Shown here piece by piece: positions 1-8,520 of a stretch of 64,000 nt of DNA. This DNA comes from Glycomyces artemisiae (lineage in GTDB: Bacteria; Actinomycetota; Actinomycetes; Mycobacteriales; Micromonosporaceae): NCBI RefSeq assembly GCF_003002955.1, contig NZ_PVTJ01000012.1:62001-126000 (forward strand), given 5' to 3'. The notes below the pieces were generated by a model. It had not been told where the DNA came from. It saw nothing but the letters and a program-made list of their open reading frames with translations, and searched no databases. The position numbers and the translations under genes are program-made. The first letter of the stretch is position 1. Each line of letters starts with the position of its first letter.

Positions 1-21
1 CTCCGGTGCATCTGGTTTCGG

Positions 22-855
22 CTAGGACCAGGAGCGGCCGGTCTGGGTTTGGAGGGCCGCTTTGAAGACGAAGAAGTTGGGGATGGCGTAGACGGGTTCG
101 CGGGTCTTGAAGAAGCGGTTGTAGGACTTGAAGACGGCGGTGCCGTCCTTGACGGCGGCTTCTTGGAGGCCGGTGAGGGGGATGGCGGTGCCGTCGACGG
201 TGAGGGTGTCGCGGTTGAGGGTGAGGGGGCCGAAGGCGACGGTCTCGTTGTCGGCGATGCGGGCGAGGACTGCGGGGATCTGGGTGCGGGTGACGGCTTC
301 TTGGATGGCGGGGCCCCACTGGTCGGGGCGGTCGAAGCTGGCGCCGAGGGTGAAGTGGTCGAGGTTCGGGAGGTTGGTGACGGCGGAGGTGGTGGCGCCC
401 TTGGGGTCGCCGATGCTGATGGCGGCGCCGTCGGGGGCGACGAGGAGGTAGTTGTAGGTCGTCAGGCCGGTCTGGGGGTAGTGGAAGAGACGCTGGTAGA
501 CGGTGGCGTCGTCCCAGTGGTGGAGGGAGACGAGGGTCTTGGGGCCCTTGACGATGAGGCCGTGGTCGAAGAGGTGGAGCTCGTCGGAGGCGCCTGACTT
601 GCGCTTCATGTGGAGGAGGTTGAGGACCCCCAGGCCGATGAACACCGTGAAGACGACCAGCATGATGACGCCGAAGCTGTTCTCCAGCATGTTGCTTCCG
701 GCGAGGCAGGCGATGACCAGCGCATAGATCGTGAGCGCGACTGCGAGAGGGACGGCGAACGGGGCCGGGCGGGGTCGGTACTCGGCGCGGTGGACGCCGA
801 GGCCGGTCTGCTCGGCGAGCTGGTGGAGTTCGGGCGACAGCGGGTTCAGGTTCAT
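22..855 (-). CDS. Two-pass membrane protein of unknown function (DUF6585-like)
   Basis: A 277-residue protein with two adjacent hydrophobic segments near residues 40-85, followed by a soluble C-terminal part. The overall look (short N-terminus, twin membrane helices, then a PH-like beta-rich region ending in a tyrosine/phenylalanine-rich tail) recalls actinobacterial proteins annotated DUF6585, but this is resemblance only. An ATG nine codons further upstream (882) is possible. I prefer the ATG at 855 because a TACCGT box (863-868, minus strand) sits 7 nt before it, which fits a leaderless transcript; neither start has a good ribosome binding site. It lies downstream of, and in the same direction as, the methyltransferase at 890-1468. 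Function unknown. Confidence 0.7.
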   Translation of the reverse strand: MNLNPLSPELHQLAEQTGLGVHRAEYRPRPAPFAVPLAVALTIYALVIACLAGSNMLENSFGVIMLVVFTVFIGLGVLNLLHMKRKSGASDELHLFDHGLIVKGPKTLVSLHHWDDATVYQRLFHYPQTGLTTYNYLLVAPDGAAISIGDPKGATTSAVTNLPNLDHFTLGASFDRPDQWGPAIQEAVTRTQIPAVLARIADNETVAFGPLTLNRDTLTVDGTAIPLTGLQEAAVKDGTAVFKSYNRFFKTREPVYAIPNFFVFKAALQTQTGRSWS

Positions 856-889
856 GCCCGGGACGGTATGTGCGCCCGGCATCGCGCCG

Positions 890-1468
890 TCATTGTTCGG
901 TCATCGGTGGGCGGGCTTCGAAGCGGATCGTCTTCATGACCAGGGACCACGGGGCGCGGAAATTCGTGCGGGAGGTCTGCGCGAGGGCGGTTTCCAGGGT
1001 TGTGAAGGGGGCTCTTTCGAAGTCGTAGTTCAGGAGGCGGCCTTCGGGGCGGAGGACTCGGCGGATTTCGGAGGCTGCGGTGGCGGGGTCTCCCCAGTGG
1101 TGGGAGCTGTAGGTCGTGACGACGAGGTCGAAGGTGTCGTCTTCGAAGGGGAGGCTCGCGACGTCGGCCGCGCGGAGGTCGACGCGCAGGTCGGCCAGGT
1201 TGCTGGACGCGTGGTCGATCATGTCCTGGGCGATGTCGATGCCGGTGAGGCGGAGGTCGGGGCGGGTGGCGGCGAGGGAGCGGAGGAGGAGGCCGGGGCC
1301 GGTGCCGATGTCGAGGACGGCGGCGCCGTGCGGGGCGGAGGACGCGATGTCGGCGGCGATGCGGCGGTACTGGGGCCTCATGAGGAGACGGGCGAGCCGG
1401 TTGTAAACGCGGCTGTGGCGGCCTTCGATCGCTCCGCCGTGGGAGTGATTGTGCGGGTGGTCGTGCAT
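890..1468 (-). CDS. Class I SAM-dependent methyltransferase
   Basis: A 192-residue methyltransferase of the UbiE/Methyltransf_11 type. Motif I is VLDIGTGPGLLL and the acidic post-I motif is LTGIDIAQDM, both expected for SAM binding in a Rossmann-like fold. The N-terminus is histidine-rich (HDHPHNHSHGG), which may bind metal. The ATG at 1468 is chosen over 1483 because AAGGAG lies six bases before it. It diverges from the MarR gene at 1535, and the 66 bp between the two starts carry two MarR-like operators, so it is probably repressed by that neighbour. The substrate cannot be read from the sequence. Confidence 0.85.
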   Translation of the reverse strand: MHDHPHNHSHGGAIEGRHSRVYNRLARLLMRPQYRRIAADIASSAPHGAAVLDIGTGPGLLLRSLAATRPDLRLTGIDIAQDMIDHASSNLADLRVDLRAADVASLPFEDDTFDLVVTTYSSHHWGDPATAASEIRRVLRPEGRLLNYDFERAPFTTLETALAQTSRTNFRAPWSLVMKTIRFEARPPMTEQ

Positions 1469-1483
1469 TGCAGGCTCCTTCAT

Positions 1484-1500
1484 AGTTGTGCCCTACAACT
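1484..1500. promoter_or_regulatory. Putative MarR operator 1
   Basis: The 17-bp palindrome AGTTGTGCCCTACAACT, with 6-bp arms AGTTGT/ACAACT around 5 bp, lies between the divergent methyltransferase and marR starts. Its reverse complement matches the second site at 1518-1534 at most positions. The layout is typical of MarR operators. Confidence 0.65.
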
Positions 1501-1517
1501 TTGAGGGTAGCGCCATT

Positions 1518-1534
1518 GGTTGTAGGATGCAACT
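1518..1534. promoter_or_regulatory. Putative MarR operator 2
   Basis: GGTTGTAGGATGCAACT is a second copy of the TTGTAGgnnnCAAC-type palindrome, centred 34 bp (about three helical turns) from operator 1 and touching the marR start codon. Binding here would block marR initiation directly, so autoregulation is likely. Confidence 0.65.
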
Positions 1535-1963
1535 ATGAGCCATGACGCCGAGCACCTGCACCATCTCCTGATGGACGTCGTGCGCACCGCGGAGTTCGCC
1601 CTGATGGCGGACGTCGTCCCCGGGCGGGCGATGTCGATGTCGCAGTTGTTCGCGATCCATGAGCTGGACTTCCACGCGGGCATGTCGCAGCGGGAGCTGG
1701 CCGAGCGGCTCGGGTTGGAGAAGAGCAGTGTGAGCCGGCTGGTCGCAGACCTGGAGGCCGACGGGCTCGTCGTCCGCGAGCGCGACCCCGGGAACCGGCG
1801 GCTCTACCGGTTGGAGATCACCGCGGCCGGGAGGAAGCTGCACCGGAAGGCCGCCGAGGTGCTGCACGCCCGGTACGAGGCGTGGGCGTCGGCGATGAGC
1901 GAAGAAGAGCGGGACGGGCTCGCCAAGGGGCTGCCCGCGCTGCTGAGGGTCATGAAGGCCTAG
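1535..1963 (+). CDS. MarR family transcriptional regulator
   Basis: A 142-residue winged-helix protein. The recognition region is LAERLGLEKSSVSRLVADLEADG (residues about 54-76), followed by the wing with its conserved arginines (VVRERDPGNRRLYRLEIT). The length is normal for the family. The start is the ATG at 1535, with AGGA eight bases ahead inside the second operator. It diverges from a methyltransferase gene, its most likely target together with itself. It meets the convergent LysR gene tail to tail, sharing the 4 bp CTAG so that both stop codons overlap. The ligand is unknown. Confidence 0.92.
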   Translation: MSHDAEHLHHLLMDVVRTAEFALMADVVPGRAMSMSQLFAIHELDFHAGMSQRELAERLGLEKSSVSRLVADLEADGLVVRERDPGNRRLYRLEITAAGRKLHRKAAEVLHARYEAWASAMSEEERDGLAKGLPALLRVMKA

Positions 1964-2886
1964 GCGGCCGGGGTGAGGAGGCGGTCGGCGGCCGGGATCG
2001 CGGCGGTGACGCGGGCGGCGAAGGCGTCGATCGCGGCGGTGCGCTCCTCGGCGCGCCAGACCAGGCCGTAGCGGACGGGTTCGGCGTCGACGACGGGGAC
2101 GTAGGCGATGCCGGGCCGGGACTGGTAGACCGCGGTGTGGGCGCCGACGAGGAGGGCGCCCTTGCTCGCGGCGACGAAGACGAGGGCCTCCGGGAGGCTG
2201 ATGACGATGGGCCCCTGCGGGATCGGCAGGCCTGAAGGGGTCCGCGGCGGGGATTGGAGGGCGCGGCGGTAGTCGGGGAGGTCGCCGTCGGTGGCGATCA
2301 GGTCGACCGCGGCGAGGTCGTCCATGGTCAGCCATGGGCGCGCGGCGAGCGGGTGGTCCGCGGCCACGGCGAGCATGCGGCCCTCGGTGAGCAGGGTCGG
2401 GCCCTTGCCGAGGTCGTCTTCCCGCACCGGGAGTTCCATGAGGAGGACGTCGTAGTAGCGGTCGCGCAGCTGCGAGAACGGGTCGGTGTAGGACATCTCG
2501 CAGATCTCGACGGCGAGTTCGGGGTGGGCGGCGCGGAGGGCGTCGACGGCGTTCAGGGCGATCTCGCCGGTGAGGGACGCGGAGAAGCCGACCCGCAGGG
2601 TCCCGCCGAAGCCGCTCGCGGCGGCCGCGGCGCGGGCGAGGGCCTGTTCGATGGCGCGGTGGTGCGGCTCGACGTCGTCGCGGAAGCGCGCGCCGAGGTC
2701 GGTGAGGACCACGGAGCGGCTGGTGCGCTCGAACAGGGGCGCGCCGAGGCGGCGTTCGAGGCGCTGGACGAGCTGGGAGACGCGGGCGCGGGAGAGGCGC
2801 ATGCGGGCGGCGGTGCGCCCGAAGTGCAGCTCCTCGGCCAGGATCAGGAAGCATTCGAGTTCGTCGCGTTCCACGGGGTCCTCCAT
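1960..2886 (-). CDS. LysR family transcriptional regulator
   Basis: A 308-residue LysR-type regulator. The N-terminal helix-turn-helix is around residues 15-45 (ELHFGRTAARMRLSRARVSQ) and a periplasmic-binding-protein-like effector domain fills the rest (LRVGFSASLTG onwards). The length is normal. It diverges from the MFS transporter whose start is 104 bp away, and a LysR gene placed this way usually controls the neighbour. Its stop overlaps that of marR. The Shine-Dalgarno sequence is weak. Confidence 0.92.
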   Translation of the reverse strand: MEDPVERDELECFLILAEELHFGRTAARMRLSRARVSQLVQRLERRLGAPLFERTSRSVVLTDLGARFRDDVEPHHRAIEQALARAAAAASGFGGTLRVGFSASLTGEIALNAVDALRAAHPELAVEICEMSYTDPFSQLRDRYYDVLLMELPVREDDLGKGPTLLTEGRMLAVAADHPLAARPWLTMDDLAAVDLIATDGDLPDYRRALQSPPRTPSGLPIPQGPIVISLPEALVFVAASKGALLVGAHTAVYQSRPGIAYVPVVDAEPVRYGLVWRAEERTAAIDAFAARVTAAIPAADRLLTPAA

Positions 2887-2989
2887 CGGTAAGCCTGACT
2901 GAATGAACGTTGCGATCTTCGCCGTTGTTCCCGGCCCTGCGCGGGCCGACGATTGGCGGGCATTGGAAACCCGTCAAGAGGAGAAACCC

Positions 2990-4384
2990 GTGAAAGCCCG
3001 TGAATGGGGTGTGCTGCTCGTCCTCTCAGGAGCGATCTTCCTGGAGGGCATCGACATCGCCATGCTCAACATCGCCCTGCCCTCGATCCGCGACGACCTG
3101 GGGCTGTCCACCGGGTCGCTCCAGTGGGTCGTGAGCGCCTACGTGCTCGGCTACGGCGGCTTCATGCTGCTGGGCGGCCGGGCCGCCGACATCCTCGGGC
3201 GCCGCCGCGTGTTCCTGGCCGCGCTGCTGGTGTTCCTGCTGTTCTCCGGCCTCGGCGGGCTCGCCGAGAACGGGGCCGTGCTCGTGGCCGCCCGGTTCGT
3301 CACCGGCCTCGCCGCCGCGTTCATGACGCCCGCCGGGCTGTCGATCATCACCACCGGGTTCGAGGAGGGCCCCAAGCGCGACCGGGCCCTGATGATCTAC
3401 GGCGCCATCGGCGCCGGGGGCTTCACGCTCGGGATGGTCATCGGCGGGCTGCTCACCGCGCTCGACTGGCGGTGGGTGTTCTTCATGCCCGTGGGCCTCT
3501 CGCTGGTGCTGCTCCTCGCCGCGATGCTCCTCATCCCGAAGCAGGCCCCGCCGGAGCGGGACGGGCAGCGGTTCGACGTGCTCGGCGGGCTCACCGTCAC
3601 CGCGGCGGTCGTGGTGCTCGTACTCGGGGTCGAGCGCGCCACGCACGTCGGCCTCGGCTGGACGGCCGGAACGATCGCGCTGAGCGCAGTGCTGATCGCC
3701 GCGTTCGTCGCGGTCGAGCGCCGCCACGCCGCGCCGCTCGTGCGACTCGGGATCTTCAAGTCCGGTTCCCTGCTGCGCGCCAACGTCATCGGGATGCTGT
3801 TCATGGCCGGGTTCTTCGGGTTCCAGTTCCTCGCGGTGCTGTACCTCCAGGAGCTGCGCGGCTGGACGACGATCGAGGCGAGCCTCGCGATGCTCGTCAT
3901 GGGCATCGACGTGGCGCTGGCGCCGACCCTGACGCCGAAGCTGGTGCGCCGCTTCGGGAACGCCCCGGTGCTGCTGGCCGGGCTCGCGTCGGCCGCGGTC
4001 GCGTTCGCGCTGTTCCTCACGGCCGGGCACGACTCGACGTACTGGGAGCTGCTGCCGAGCCTGGTGTTCGTGGGCCTGGCGTTCACCCTCGCCTACGGCC
4101 CCATGACGATCATCGCCACCAACGGGATCGCCGAGGACGAGCAGGGGCTCGCGGGCGGCCTGCTGTACACGTCGTTCCAGTTCGGGGCGGCCCTCGGGCT
4201 CGCGGGCGTGGCCGCGGTGAACGTCGCCGCCACCGCCTCGAATGCGCCCGGGGCGCTCCTCGACGGGTACCGCGCGGCGCTGCTCGTGCCGCTCGCGGCG
4301 GCCGTCGTCGCCGTGGCCGTGGGGGTGTTCAACCTCGGGCGCACCCGCGAGAGCGCGCCCGAGCCGGAACCCGTCGCGGTGTAG
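2990..4384 (+). CDS. MFS drug transporter, DHA2 (EmrB/QacA-like) family
   Basis: A 464-residue inner-membrane exporter. Hydrophobic segments run throughout, consistent with the 14-helix DHA2 type of proton-drug antiporter. The first helix carries LEGIDIAMLNIALPSI, the counterpart of the LDxTIVNVALP signature, and motif A reads GGRAADILGRRRVF. The GTG at 2990 is chosen because AGAGGAG stands seven bases ahead; an ATG at 2903 would add 29 non-hydrophobic residues. It diverges from a LysR regulator. Likely role is efflux of a toxic compound; the substrate is not deducible. Confidence 0.88.
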   Translation: MKAREWGVLLVLSGAIFLEGIDIAMLNIALPSIRDDLGLSTGSLQWVVSAYVLGYGGFMLLGGRAADILGRRRVFLAALLVFLLFSGLGGLAENGAVLVAARFVTGLAAAFMTPAGLSIITTGFEEGPKRDRALMIYGAIGAGGFTLGMVIGGLLTALDWRWVFFMPVGLSLVLLLAAMLLIPKQAPPERDGQRFDVLGGLTVTAAVVVLVLGVERATHVGLGWTAGTIALSAVLIAAFVAVERRHAAPLVRLGIFKSGSLLRANVIGMLFMAGFFGFQFLAVLYLQELRGWTTIEASLAMLVMGIDVALAPTLTPKLVRRFGNAPVLLAGLASAAVAFALFLTAGHDSTYWELLPSLVFVGLAFTLAYGPMTIIATNGIAEDEQGLAGGLLYTSFQFGAALGLAGVAAVNVAATASNAPGALLDGYRAALLVPLAAAVVAVAVGVFNLGRTRESAPEPEPVAV

Positions 4385-4412
4385 GAGGGCTTGGCGCCCT
4401 TCAGCGGTGGTC

Positions 4413-5882
4413 TCAGCAGTGGTCGCTGCCGCGGTACGCGTATGAGAGCACGACCGGGGCGTCGAGCGGCTGTGTGCTGCCGGGCTCCGGGCTCTGCGCG
4501 GTGACCTCGCAGTTCGCATAGTCCGTGTTGCCGGTGACGCGCTGGCCCTCGGCGCTGACGTCGGTGAACCCGGCGTCGGCGAGGAGGGCCAGCGCCTCGG
4601 CGAGGGTCCGGCCCACCGCGTCCGGGAGCGCCGCGTCCGCCTCGGCGACGGGCGAGGCCGAGGGAGGGAACGTGGTGGGGTCCTGGGACGTGGGCGGCGG
4701 TTCGGACGGCGCCGCGACGGTGTCGTCCTCTTCGGACGGTTCGACGGGCGCGGACTCGCCTTCGGGCGGCGACGGGGCGGCGGGCTCCGCCGTGCCGGTC
4801 TCGTTTGGGACCGAGAGGTTCGGGCTGTCGGCGTCGATGTCGTCGGCGTCCACGCCGGAGCGGTTGAGCAGGGCCACACCGGCGAAGGCCGCCATCGCGA
4901 AGAGGACGACGAGCATCGTCGCGAGCACGTCGGAGCTCGTGCGCAGCCGCCCGTGCCAAGAAGGCGCCGGGTCCGCCGCTTCGGCCGCGATGCTGATGCG
5001 GGCGAGCCCCGCGAGCGCCGCGCCCTCGGCCACGGCGAGCTCGGGCAGGTCGGGCACGACCGGTTCGATCCCGAGGTGGTGGCCGAGGACGGAGGCGACG
5101 AGCGGGGTGCGGCTGCCGCCGCCGACCAGGAGCGCCGCGGCGACCTCGTCGGCCACCGCGCCGGCGTCGCACAGCACGTCTTCGGCGATGCCGATGGTGC
5201 GCAGCAGGACCGGCGCGAGGCACCGGTCGGCGTCCTCGTGGGTCAGGCGCAGGTCGCGCCCGAGGCCCGGCAGCACCACGGTCGCGGACGGATGGGCCGA
5301 CAGGTGCTCGCGGGCGGTCCGCACCTCGTCGAGGACCTCGTCGCGGAACGCGGTCTCGCCGGGGATCTGGAGCCGCGACCAGTACTTGGGGTCGCTGTAC
5401 CGCAGCCGGGACGCGAGGTGGTCGAGCAGGAGCCGGTCAAAGGCCCGGCCGCCGACGCCGTCGGCGCTCTTCGCGGCGGCCACGGTGTAGCGGTCGCCGT
5501 CGCGGCGCACGAGCGCGATGTGGCAGGTCGCGTCGCCGAGGCTGTAGACGAGGAGCTGGGCGGCCGGGTCGAGCCCGCTCCCTTGGACTTCGGCGTAGTG
5601 GCGGGCGGCGGCCTCGGGTTCGGAGACCAGGAACGAGGGGGTGAAGCCGACTTCGGCGGCGGCCTCGGCGTGGGCGCGCCGCCGGGTCGCGCTCCAGGTG
5701 GCGGGGACGGCGAGGCCCACGAGCGCCGATTCGTCGCCCGGCGCCGACCAGGTGGCCTCGGCCCGGGTGGGCGAGTGGCGCACGTCGCGCGTCCCCGGCT
5801 CGGATATTCGTCTAATGGAGACAGTTGTCGTCGACGACCCGAGGTCGACCCCGACGGCCGCCGCTCTAGGGGTGAGAGGCAT
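4413..5882 (-). CDS. Hsp70-like ATPase-fold membrane protein with C-terminal PASTA domain
   Basis: A 489-residue protein with a DnaK-like actin fold (residues 1-300), one membrane helix (318-339), an acidic Pro/Glu/Ser-rich linker (345-412) and a PASTA-like domain (415-484) that would lie outside the cell. Phosphate-1 is DLGSSTTTV and the adenosine motif is LLVGGGSRTPLV. Phosphate-2, DLGGGT in active members, is SLGDAT here, so ATP hydrolysis may be impaired. There is no Hsp70 substrate-binding domain. PASTA domains normally sit on PknB-type kinases or penicillin-binding proteins and sense muropeptides or beta-lactams, so a wall-sensing role is inferred. C458 and C489 could form a disulfide. 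It converges with the MFS gene. Confidence 0.8.
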   Translation of the reverse strand: MPLTPRAAAVGVDLGSSTTTVSIRRISEPGTRDVRHSPTRAEATWSAPGDESALVGLAVPATWSATRRRAHAEAAAEVGFTPSFLVSEPEAAARHYAEVQGSGLDPAAQLLVYSLGDATCHIALVRRDGDRYTVAAAKSADGVGGRAFDRLLLDHLASRLRYSDPKYWSRLQIPGETAFRDEVLDEVRTAREHLSAHPSATVVLPGLGRDLRLTHEDADRCLAPVLLRTIGIAEDVLCDAGAVADEVAAALLVGGGSRTPLVASVLGHHLGIEPVVPDLPELAVAEGAALAGLARISIAAEAADPAPSWHGRLRTSSDVLATMLVVLFAMAAFAGVALLNRSGVDADDIDADSPNLSVPNETGTAEPAAPSPPEGESAPVEPSEEDDTVAAPSEPPPTSQDPTTFPPSASPVAEADAALPDAVGRTLAEALALLADAGFTDVSAEGQRVTGNTDYANCEVTAQSPEPGSTQPLDAPVVLSYAYRGSDHC

Positions 5883-5990
5883 CTGCGGAGTCTATGACCT
5901 CGATGCATTGGAGTTCAATGGGTCTCGCACACCTGGCACCGCTTCCACTGCGGAGGCCCAGTGGTTACCGTCCGGTATTCGCTCGGGAAC

Positions 5991-6021
5991 GCCGGTCCCG
6001 CGGCCGAGCCGCGGGACCGGC
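5991..6021 (-). terminator. Hairpin terminator after the deacetylase gene
   Basis: A perfect 14-bp GC-rich stem (5991-6004 with 6008-6021) around the 3-nt loop CGA begins 9 bp past the deacetylase stop codon. There is no U-tract, which is common for actinobacterial terminators. Confidence 0.75.
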
Positions 6022-6029
6022 TTCGGTAT

Positions 6030-7127
6030 TTACACGCGGGTCCATTTCTGGTTGGCGCCGGTCCAGCACGAGTAGAGCTGGACGGCGGCGCCGTCCGAGG
6101 AGCTGTACACGTCGAGGCACAGGCCCGTGCCGACGTTGCGGATCGTGGAGTCGGAGCCGAACGTCCACTTCTGATTCGCCGCACCGGAACACGTGTTGAT
6201 CTGCGCGAGCGAGCCGTTCCCGGTCCCGGAGGGCTCCAGGCACTTGCCGAGGACGCGCAGCTCCTGCGCGGCGGTCACGGTGAACTGCTGGTTGGCGCCC
6301 TCGTAGCACGAGTAGAGCTGGACGCGGGTGCCGTTCGCGGTGCTGCCGTTCGGCACGTCGATGCACTTGCCCGCGGAGGTGGAGCGGAGCAGGTCGGTGC
6401 CCGTGCCCCCTCCCCCGCCGCCACCGCCGCCGGATCCGGTGGGGGCGACGGCGCGGCCGGTCGACGGGGAGATCATCCCCGCGCACAGGCCGCGGGCGCG
6501 CAGGTTGGACGCGATCTGCGGGATGGCGTTGATGGTGTTCTGGTAGGCGTCGTGCATGAGGATGACGCCGCCGTTCTGGAGGTTGTTCGCGGCGTTGACG
6601 ATCGCGGCCGTGCTGGCGCCGTTCCAGTCCTGGGAGTCGACGCTCCACAGGACCTCGGTCAGACCGTACTGGGCCTCGACGGACTTGAGGGTCGCGTTGG
6701 TCTCGCCGTAGGGCGGGCGGAACAGGACGGGGGTGCCGCCGCCGCCCTGCTGGATCGCCGCTTGCGTGCTGGAGATCTCCTGGGCCATCTGGGAGGCGGA
6801 CATGCCCGTCATGTGCGGGTGCGTGTAGGAGTGGTTGCCGACCCACATGCCCGCGCTGACCTGGGCCGCGACGAGGCCGGGGTTGCTCGCGGCGCGCTGG
6901 CCGGTGTTGAACATGGTGGCGCGCAGGCCGTTGGAGGTGAGCGCGTTGAGGAGGCTGCTGGTGGTGCCCGGGTTGGGGCCGTCGTCGAAGGTGAGGCCGA
7001 CGTAGCCGTTGCAGGTCTGGGCCTGCGCGGGACTGGCGATGAGGATCGCGACGGCGGTCGCGGCGGCGAACGCGAGTGCGGACAGGGTGGCGATGAGCGG
7101 TCTGATGCGGCGGCTGATGCCGTGCAT
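6030..7127 (-). CDS. Secreted polysaccharide deacetylase (NodB) with ricin-type lectin domain
   Basis: A 365-residue exported enzyme. The signal peptide ends near residue 36 (ASPAQA). The NodB carbohydrate esterase family 4 domain follows: TFDDGPNPGT with the catalytic and zinc aspartates D48/D49, the zinc histidines in GNHSYTHPH (H99, H103), and FRPPYGETN. A glycine-rich linker leads to a C-terminal ricin-B (CBM13) beta-trefoil with repeated Q-x-W motifs (NQQFTV, NQKWTF, NQKWTRV). This layout is known for chitin and xylan deacetylases; the exact substrate is uncertain. The ATG at 7127 has AAGGAGG upstream. Transcription ends at the hairpin 5991-6021. Confidence 0.9.
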   Translation of the reverse strand: MHGISRRIRPLIATLSALAFAAATAVAILIASPAQAQTCNGYVGLTFDDGPNPGTTSSLLNALTSNGLRATMFNTGQRAASNPGLVAAQVSAGMWVGNHSYTHPHMTGMSASQMAQEISSTQAAIQQGGGGTPVLFRPPYGETNATLKSVEAQYGLTEVLWSVDSQDWNGASTAAIVNAANNLQNGGVILMHDAYQNTINAIPQIASNLRARGLCAGMISPSTGRAVAPTGSGGGGGGGGGTGTDLLRSTSAGKCIDVPNGSTANGTRVQLYSCYEGANQQFTVTAAQELRVLGKCLEPSGTGNGSLAQINTCSGAANQKWTFGSDSTIRNVGTGLCLDVYSSSDGAAVQLYSCWTGANQKWTRV

Positions 7128-7227
7128 GTGCCCTCCTTGGGAGTACGGGCGCATCAGTCGGCGTCGACGGTTCCCGGGGTGAGGGCCGTGGTCGTCATGA
7201 GGGGGACGGTGGAGCGATGGCGATGGA

Positions 7228-7256
7228 ACTTGACATTGAGAATTATCGATTTATGG
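7228..7256. other. AT-rich patch upstream of the deacetylase, possible regulator site
   Basis: The stretch around TTGACATTGAGAATTATCGA is strikingly AT-rich against its surroundings and sits about 100 bp upstream of the deacetylase start. It could be a promoter element or a Fur/Zur-like half site for the minus-strand gene. No plus-strand gene follows it. Confidence 0.25.
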
Positions 7257-7320
7257 TGGTGCGGCGGCAAGCCCGCTGCGCCGGACGGCGCGTTCGGTGC
7301 GCCGAACGTGCGCCAAGCGG

Positions 7321-8520
7321 TCATCCGGCCTTGCGGAGGAGGTAGCGCTGCTCGGGGGTGCTGGTGGCGAGGCGGGCGGCTTCGCGGAACGCCTGGCGCG
7401 CTTCGGTTCGGCGCCCGGCCAGGTCGAGGAGGTGGGCGTGGACGGCGTGGAGCCGGTGGCGCTGGTCGAGACCAGGCTCGGCGAGGAGCGGGTCGAGCAT
7501 GGCGAGGGCGGCGTCGGGGCCGTCGGTCATGGCGACGGCGACGGCGCGGTTCATGGTCACGACCGGACTCGGCGCGAGGGCGTCGAGCATCCGGTACAGC
7601 TCGGCGATCTGCGGCCAGTCGGTGTCGGCGTAGGCCGCGGCCTCGTCGTGGACGGCGGCGATGGCGGCCTGGAGCTGGAACGGGCCGACCGGGCCGGCCG
7701 GGAGCGCCTGCTCCAGCAGCGACACGCCTTCGGCGATGAGGCTCGCGTCCCAGCGGGACCGGTCCTGGTCGGCGAGCGGCACGAGGTCGCCGGCGGCGTC
7801 GGTGCGGGCGGGCGCGCGGGCCTCGGTGAGGAGCATGAGCGCGAGGAGCCCGGCGGTCTCGGTGTCGCTCGGGAGCCGCTGCCGCAGTTCGCGGGCGAGG
7901 CGGATCGCCTCGGCGGTGAGGGAGACGTCGATGAGATCGATCCCGCCGGAAGCCGTGTAGCCCTCGTTGAACACGAGGTAGAGGACCTGCCGGGCGGACT
8001 CGACGCGGGCGGGCAAGTCGGCGCGGGTGACGTCGCCGAGGCGGGCGCCCGCGGCGGCGAGCTTGGCCTTGGCGCGGCTGATGCGCTGCCCCATGGTGGC
8101 GGGCGGGACCAGGAACGCGGCGGCGATCTGCTCGGTGGTGAGGCCGCCGACGGCCCGGAGGGTCAGGGCCACTTGGGAAGCGGGGGTCAGCGACGGGTGG
8201 CAGCACAGCAGGAGCACGTGCAGGGAGTCGTCACTGTCGGTGGGTGGTGGTTCACTCGGTTCGAGGCGGTTCGCGGTGTCCTCGCGGGCAGTCCTGGCGC
8301 GGTCGGAGCGGAGGGCGTCGACCAGGCGGCGGGAGGCGGCGCGGATCAGCCAGCCGCGAGGGTTGGCGGGCAGCCCCTCGCGGGGCCAGTGCAGTGCGGC
8401 GGAGAGGAGGGCTTCCTGGACGGCGTCCTCGCAGGCGTCGAAGTGCCCGTAGCGGCGCACGAGCGCGCCGAGGACGTGCGGCGACTCGCGCCTCCACACG
8501 TCCTCGACACCGGAGTCCAT
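7321..8520 (-). CDS. ECF sigma factor, ECF42 type with C-terminal TPR-like extension
   Basis: A 399-residue sigma factor. Region 2 lies near the N-terminus (YGHFDACEDAVQEALLSA), region 4 around residues 100-160 (RAVGGLTTEQIAAAFLVPP), and a long helical TPR-like extension follows, containing LVFNEGYTAS. This extension is the mark of ECF42, whose members are encoded beside DGPF/YCII proteins and use the extension instead of an anti-sigma factor. That partner lies immediately upstream, and its TGA overlaps this ATG (ATGA, 8517-8522). The start at 8520 is chosen over 8544 for the coupling and the GGAG ahead. Target genes are unknown. Confidence 0.9.
   Translation of the reverse strand: MDSGVEDVWRRESPHVLGALVRRYGHFDACEDAVQEALLSAALHWPREGLPANPRGWLIRAASRRLVDALRSDRARTAREDTANRLEPSEPPPTDSDDSLHVLLLCCHPSLTPASQVALTLRAVGGLTTEQIAAAFLVPPATMGQRISRAKAKLAAAGARLGDVTRADLPARVESARQVLYLVFNEGYTASGGIDLIDVSLTAEAIRLARELRQRLPSDTETAGLLALMLLTEARAPARTDAAGDLVPLADQDRSRWDASLIAEGVSLLEQALPAGPVGPFQLQAAIAAVHDEAAAYADTDWPQIAELYRMLDALAPSPVVTMNRAVAVAMTDGPDAALAMLDPLLAEPGLDQRHRLHAVHAHLLDLAGRRTEARQAFREAARLATSTPEQRYLLRKAG

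Noticed and set aside
7230-7262. TTGACA on the plus strand as a promoter
   Set aside because: No plus-strand gene follows for 2.8 kb; kept only as an AT-rich patch upstream of the deacetylase.
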